The notes beneath the pieces were generated by a model, which saw only the letters and a list, made by a program, of their open reading frames with translations, did not search any database and was not told where the DNA came from. A DNA stretch of 64,000 bases from positions 1 to 64,000 of the forward strand of contig JBBRVP010000015.1 of the NCBI GenBank assembly GCA_038246785.1. The letters run 5' to 3'. Each line of letters opens with the position of its first letter. The stretch's first letter is position 1. The translations under genes were made by a program, and so were the position numbers. This document shows, in pieces, positions 59,872 to 64,000 of the stretch. This stretch comes from JBBRVP01 sp038246785 (lineage in GTDB: Bacteria > Actinomycetota > Actinomycetes > Jiangellales > Jiangellaceae).

Positions 59872-62621
59872 CGAGCGCACCGGCCGGGCTGGAGGTCGCG
59901 CGAGCGCCGCGCCCGGACCTCGCCGTCGTGGAGACCCGCGTCTACCGCGGACCAAACGTGTGGTCCTACAGTCAGGCGCTGCACCTCGTGGTCGACCTCG
60001 GTTGCCTCGAGGACTTTCCCACCGACCGGCTGCCCGGCTTCGCCGACCACCTGCTCGAGCTGCTCCCCGGCTTGGAGCGGCACTCCTGCTCGCGCGGTCG
60101 GCATGGCGGGCTGATCGAGCGGATGCGGGAGGGGACGTGGCTCGGCCACGTCACCGAGCACGTCATCCTGCAGCTGCAGCAGGAGGCCGGCCACGACCTG
60201 CGCCGCGGCAAGACCCGTGAGCTCAAGGGCGTCCGCGGGCGATACCACGTCATCGTCGGTTACGTCGACGAGCGGGTGGCACTGGCGGCGACCCAGCTCG
60301 CCGTCCGGCTGGTCAACCACCTCGTCGAGCCGGAGGACGGCTTCGAGCCGCTGGAGGAGATCGAACGCTTCCTGGTCCGCGCGGAGCGCATCGCCTTCGG
60401 CCCCTCGACGCAGGCGATCCTCGAGGAGGCCGCAGCCCGCGACATCCCGTGGCAGCGGCTCAACGAGTACTCCCTCGTCCAGCTCGGACAGGGCGTCCAC
60501 CAGCAGCGCATCCGCGCCACGATGACCTCGAAGACCTCCGCACTGGCCGTCGACATCGCCGGTGACAAGGAGCTGACGACGCGGCTGCTCGCCGCGGCGG
60601 GGCTGCCGGTGCCGAAGGCGGAGTCAGTGCGATCGGTCGAGGCGGCACTGGCCGCGGCCCGCCGGATCGGCTACCCCGTCGTCGCCAAGCCGCTCGATGG
60701 CAACCACGGGCGCGGGGTCTGCCTCGATCTGCGCGACGCCGCGGCGCTGAGCGGGGCGTTCCCCATCGCCCAGGGGGAGTCGCGCCGCGGGTGGGTGGTG
60801 GTCGAGTCGTTAGTGACCGGGCGCGACTACCGCTGCCTCGTCATCGGCGGCCGCATCCAGGCCGTCGCCGAGCGGGTGCCGGCCCACGTCGTCGGCGACG
60901 GGCGGCGTACGGTCGCCGAGCTCGTCGAGGCCACCAACGCCGATCCGCGCCGCGGACACGGACACGAGAAGGTCCTCACCAAGATCAACCTTGACGACCA
61001 GGCGCTGGATTTGGTCGCTGCGCAGGGTTTCGGCCCGGACGACGTACCCCCCAACGCCACCATGGTCAAGCTCGCCCTCACCGCCAACTTGTCGACCGGC
61101 GGGATCTCGATCGACCGCACCATGGAGGCCCATCCGGAGAACGTCGAGATCGCCGAGGAGGCAGCCCGAGTCGTCGGGCTGGACATCGCCGGCATCGACT
61201 TCATCTGTCCCGACATCGCCGAGCCGGTGCGCGAGGCGGGTGGCGCCATCTGCGAGGTCAACGCCGCGCCCGGCTTCCGGATGCACACCCATCCCACCGA
61301 GGGCGACCCGCAGTTCATCGCCAAGCCGGTGGTCGACTCGCTGTTCCCGCCGGGCAGCCCCAGCCGGGTGCCGATCGTGGCCGTCACCGGTACCAACGGC
61401 AAGACGACAACCGCTCGCATGATTGCCCACATCTTCAAGGGACTCGGCCGGAAGGTGGGCATGACAAGCACCGACGGCATCGTCGTCGACGAGCGGCTCG
61501 TCATCCGCGCCGACGCCTCCGGGCCGAAGAGCGCGCGCATGGTGCTGCAGAACCCACGGGTCGACCTCGCCGTCTTCGAGGTCGCGCGCGGCGGCATCCT
61601 GCGTGAGGGGCTCGGGTACGACCGCAACGACGTCGCGGTGGTGCTCAACGTCGCCCCCGACCACCTGGGCCTGCGCGGCATCGACACCGTCGAGCAGCTT
61701 GCGGAGGTCAAGGCGGTCGTCGTCGAGGCGGTACCCCGCCACGGCGCGGCCGTGCTCAACGCCGACGACCCGCTGGTCCGGGAGATGCGGCGCCGCTGCT
61801 CCGGCGAGGTCGTCTGGTTCACCATGGCGGAGCCGGGCAGCGAGGTCCGCGAGATGGTCGAGACCGCCTGCCGCCGCGGCGGCAAGGCGGTGGTGCTCGA
61901 CCGCGGGCCGCTCGGCGACATGGTCGTGATCCGGCACGGACGCCGCTCGATGCAGCTGGCCTTCACGCACTTGATGCCGTCGACGCTCGGCGGCCGCGCG
62001 CTGATGAACGTGCAGAACGCCCTCGCCGCGGCGGGGGCAGCGTTCGCCGCTGGCGCCCCGCTGCACGACATCCGGCAGGGGCTGCGAACGTTCAGCACCT
62101 CCTACTACCAGTCGGCCGGCCGGCTCAACCAGGTGCAGGTGCGTGGCATCGACGTCATCGTCGACTACGCCCACAACCCGCCGGCGCTGCGGATGCTCGG
62201 GGACCTGGTCGACAAGCTCGGCGACTCGATGGAGGCGACCCACGAGGTCGGCCACGTCTCCCGCATCGGTGTCGTCGCCACGGCCGGTGACCGGCGCGAC
62301 GAGGACATGCGCGAGCTGGGGCGGGTCGCCGCCGACCACTTCGACGTCGTCGTGGTCCGCGAGGACGACAACCTTCGCCGCCGGGCGCCGGGCGACACCG
62401 CCGGGCTCATCGCAGAAGGCGTCACCGTCGGCATGGCCGAGGGCGCCCGGTGCAAGCGGGTGGAGACCGTGCTCGACGAGCTCGCCGCGGTACGCCGGGC
62501 GCTGGCCGTCGCCAACACCGGCGACCTCGTCGTGATCTGCGTCGACCAGTCCCGCCGCGTGCTCACTGAGCTGGAGACGCTGGCCCAGCAGGCCCAGGCC
62601 GGCGCCTCGCTCGACGAGTGA
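59868..62621 (+). CDS. cphA: Cyanophycin synthetase
   Basis: Makes the nitrogen-storage polymer multi-L-arginyl-poly-L-aspartate from Asp, Arg and ATP. The 917-residue protein has the N-terminal domain (LEDFPTDRLPGFADHLLELL), an ATP-grasp module (about 205-480, with VVAKPLDGNHGRGV and CEVNAAPGFRMH) and a Mur-ligase-like module with P-loop GTNGKTT at 508-514 and DYAHNPPAL later. All are typical of CphA1. It is translationally coupled to cphB, so synthesis and breakdown enzymes share one transcript. Confidence 0.96.
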   Translation: MTSAPAGLEVARAPRPDLAVVETRVYRGPNVWSYSQALHLVVDLGCLEDFPTDRLPGFADHLLELLPGLERHSCSRGRHGGLIERMREGTWLGHVTEHVILQLQQEAGHDLRRGKTRELKGVRGRYHVIVGYVDERVALAATQLAVRLVNHLVEPEDGFEPLEEIERFLVRAERIAFGPSTQAILEEAAARDIPWQRLNEYSLVQLGQGVHQQRIRATMTSKTSALAVDIAGDKELTTRLLAAAGLPVPKAESVRSVEAALAAARRIGYPVVAKPLDGNHGRGVCLDLRDAAALSGAFPIAQGESRRGWVVVESLVTGRDYRCLVIGGRIQAVAERVPAHVVGDGRRTVAELVEATNADPRRGHGHEKVLTKINLDDQALDLVAAQGFGPDDVPPNATMVKLALTANLSTGGISIDRTMEAHPENVEIAEEAARVVGLDIAGIDFICPDIAEPVREAGGAICEVNAAPGFRMHTHPTEGDPQFIAKPVVDSLFPPGSPSRVPIVAVTGTNGKTTTARMIAHIFKGLGRKVGMTSTDGIVVDERLVIRADASGPKSARMVLQNPRVDLAVFEVARGGILREGLGYDRNDVAVVLNVAPDHLGLRGIDTVEQLAEVKAVVVEAVPRHGAAVLNADDPLVREMRRRCSGEVVWFTMAEPGSEVREMVETACRRGGKAVVLDRGPLGDMVVIRHGRRSMQLAFTHLMPSTLGGRALMNVQNALAAAGAAFAAGAPLHDIRQGLRTFSTSYYQSAGRLNQVQVRGIDVIVDYAHNPPALRMLGDLVDKLGDSMEATHEVGHVSRIGVVATAGDRRDEDMRELGRVAADHFDVVVVREDDNLRRRAPGDTAGLIAEGVTVGMAEGARCKRVETVLDELAAVRRALAVANTGDLVVICVDQSRRVLTELETLAQQAQAGASLDE

Positions 62622-62724
62622 GCCGAGCCGGCAGCGCCCAGTTTTGACTGCCACTGCTCTCGCTGGTGAGCTCGGTCGAGATCAGCTCCGTCGACGATGA
62701 CGTCCCGCGCGCCGCGGAGAGCGG

Positions 62725-63210
62725 CTACGGTAGCTCGACTTCGGGTGGCGAGACGGTCAGCTGGCGGTGCAGGGTTGAGTCGTCGCGGACGGCCCAGTGC
62801 TCTGCTCCCCGGTCGCCGCGCATTCGGATGAGATGCATCTGCCGGTATGCGAACGTCCGGCCGGTCGCTGGGACGCCGAAGAACTCGCCGGTGTGGCGAC
62901 CGCTGTGGGTGCAGTAGATGGCGACGGTGTCGCAGTCGCTGATGACCTTGTGGATGGTCCAGCGCTGGTCTGAGAAGGCACGGGCGAGCAGGTGCATGAA
63001 GTAGATCGCGCTCTGCGGGCCGGGTGGCACGCCCGCAGGCGCCTCGTGGTTGATGAAGTCCTCGGTAAGCGCTGACCGCAGGGCCGCCTCGTCGTCGCTG
63101 GGGAAGATCTCCTCCAGGACGCGACGGGCCGCCGCCTGCGTCCCCTCCGAACCTACTACTTCGCCGGGTCTCGGCAGTCCGGGTCGGTCACGCGCGGGGG
63201 TTGCGGTCAT
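62725..63210 (-). CDS. SnoaL-like / NTF2-fold protein (ester cyclase type)
   Basis: A 161-residue NTF2-like protein: FINHEAPAGVPPGPQSAIYF and WTIHKVISDCDTVAIYCTHS, then GEFFGVPATGRTFAYRQMHL, the pattern of SnoaL-like polyketide-cyclase relatives. Enzymatic role unknown. It is divergent from a TetR-type regulator 80 bases away, which may control it. Confidence 0.85.
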   Translation of the reverse strand: MTATPARDRPGLPRPGEVVGSEGTQAAARRVLEEIFPSDDEAALRSALTEDFINHEAPAGVPPGPQSAIYFMHLLARAFSDQRWTIHKVISDCDTVAIYCTHSGRHTGEFFGVPATGRTFAYRQMHLIRMRGDRGAEHWAVRDDSTLHRQLTVSPPEVELP

Positions 63211-63290
63211 GGTGCGTCCTTCCTGGCTGGCCGGGTCGCAGCGGCGTGGCGGGACACCGCCTCGTATTCATGCCAGTATCGTTCTCGCTA

Positions 63291-63983
63291 ATGTCTGACA
63301 GCGCAACCCCCCGACGGCCGTACGACGCGTCCCGCCGACGGCAGCAAGCCGCGTACACCCGATACCGGATCGTCGACTCAGCGGCCCTGCTCTTCGTCGA
63401 GCACGGTTACACCGGCACGACGATCCCCGCGATCGCCGCCGCGGCAGGTGTCGCGGTGGAGACGGTCTACCGGTCCGCGCCCGGCAAGGCCGGGCTGCTC
63501 GCCGCTGCCGTCCAAGCCGCTCTCGCCGGCGGCGCAGAGCGGGCCGAGCGACGCGTCGAGCAACGCGAAGGCATCCGTCGGGTCATCGAGGAGGCAGATC
63601 CTCGCCTCCAGCTCGCGGCCTACGCGCACACCCAGCCCGGCGTCTGGAGCCGAGTCGGCCCGCTGCTACGGGTGCTCGGCACCGCCGCACCGTCCGACCC
63701 ATCATTGCGACGGCTCCAGGAGGAGTTGGCCGACCAGCGGCTCCAAGGGATGCGCCGGTTCGCCGGGCTCCTCGACCGCCAGGGCCGACTGCGGCCTGGC
63801 CTTGCTGCCGACCGGGCCGCGGACCTGATCTGGACCCTATGCGCCCAGGCCAACTACGACGCCCTCGTCGCGGAGCGCGGGTGGAGCCACCGGGAGTACG
63901 ACAACTGGTTGACCGACATGCTCATCGCCGCCCTGCTTCCGGACCAACTACCGAGGCGTCCGACGGCCGTCCTCGACGGCTAG
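63291..63983 (+). CDS. TetR/AcrR family transcriptional regulator
   Basis: A 230-residue TetR-type regulator. The N-terminal helix-turn-helix is RIVDSAALLFVEHGYTGTTI with AAAAGVAVETVYRSAPGKAG; the ligand-binding domain follows. The ATG at 63291 is chosen because TATCGT (63277-63282) lies eight bases upstream; ATG 63270 is also in frame. The divergent SnoaL-like gene is the obvious candidate target. No clear operator palindrome was found in the 80-base gap. Confidence 0.9.
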   Translation: MSDSATPRRPYDASRRRQQAAYTRYRIVDSAALLFVEHGYTGTTIPAIAAAAGVAVETVYRSAPGKAGLLAAAVQAALAGGAERAERRVEQREGIRRVIEEADPRLQLAAYAHTQPGVWSRVGPLLRVLGTAAPSDPSLRRLQEELADQRLQGMRRFAGLLDRQGRLRPGLAADRAADLIWTLCAQANYDALVAERGWSHREYDNWLTDMLIAALLPDQLPRRPTAVLDG

Positions 63984-64000
63984 GTGGTGAAACTCGCACG

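Noticed and set aside
63211..63290. TetR operator palindrome
   Set aside because: CGTATTCATGCCAGTATCG looks repetitive but is not a palindrome beyond a few bases, so no operator is claimed.

Overview
The window is chromosomal DNA from a high-GC actinobacterium. Evidence: uniformly GC-rich codons, the mycothiol ligase MshC, an F420-type luciferase-like oxidoreductase, DUF3090/SCO1664-type families, a class I fructose-bisphosphate aldolase, and many genes whose only visible promoter element is a TANNNT box 5-8 bases before the start codon (leaderless transcripts). The genus cannot be fixed from the sequence. Almost everything is ordinary chromosomal backbone; the interest lies in small insertions, repeats and decayed genes within it.

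Layout. 1-230: promoter and leader of a ribosomal RNA operon running leftward out of the window, directly downstream of tyrS and a 3-methyladenine glycosylase gene. 2.3-5.4 kb (+): murT-gatD, for peptidoglycan glutamate amidation, and a class I aldolase. 5.4-13.0 kb (-): a tightly overlapped arginine operon argC-J-B-D-R-G-H with two ARG-box-like sites on its promoter; argF is not in it. 13.0-18.3 kb (-): an SDR gene and pheS-pheT, separated by an 886-bp vapBC cassette bounded by 21-bp direct repeats of the pheT 3' end. 18.3-21.5 kb: tsnR-like methyltransferase, rplT, rpmI, infC (probable AUC start) with a structured leader, and a divergent DUF1844 gene.

21.5-30 kb: SseB-like and uridine-kinase-like genes, a 0.7-kb gene-poor stretch full of palindromes, a TMEM175-like channel, a Nudix-HIT fusion, a MazF-type toxin-antitoxin pair, then a leftward operon (phosphomutase-like, DUF3090, SCO1664 family, mshC, SRPBCC). 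30-38.8 kb: M23 peptidase, uppP, oxidoreductases, apbE with a small coupled membrane protein, and an M20 peptidase. 38.9-42.5 kb: tRNA-Leu(GAG), a tandem pair of near-identical lipoprotein genes, and a decayed GH13 amylase gene. 42-51 kb: AI-2E-type permease, DUF1206, trehalose-synthase-like GH13, Nudix-NYN fusion, Ku, TrmH, TauE/SafE permease. 51-58.8 kb: aromatic amino acid decarboxylase, MEDS/ATPase regulator, SPFH-NfeD pair, ABC ATPase, serB, sixA-like. 58.9-62.6 kb: a cyanophycin operon cphB-cphA. The window ends with a SnoaL-like gene divergent from a TetR regulator.

Themes. Several convergent gene pairs end in one hairpin whose two arms carry the two stop codons, suggesting shared bidirectional terminators. 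GatD has glycine in place of the expected catalytic cysteine. The vapBC insertion at pheT is the clearest trace of recent gene movement.
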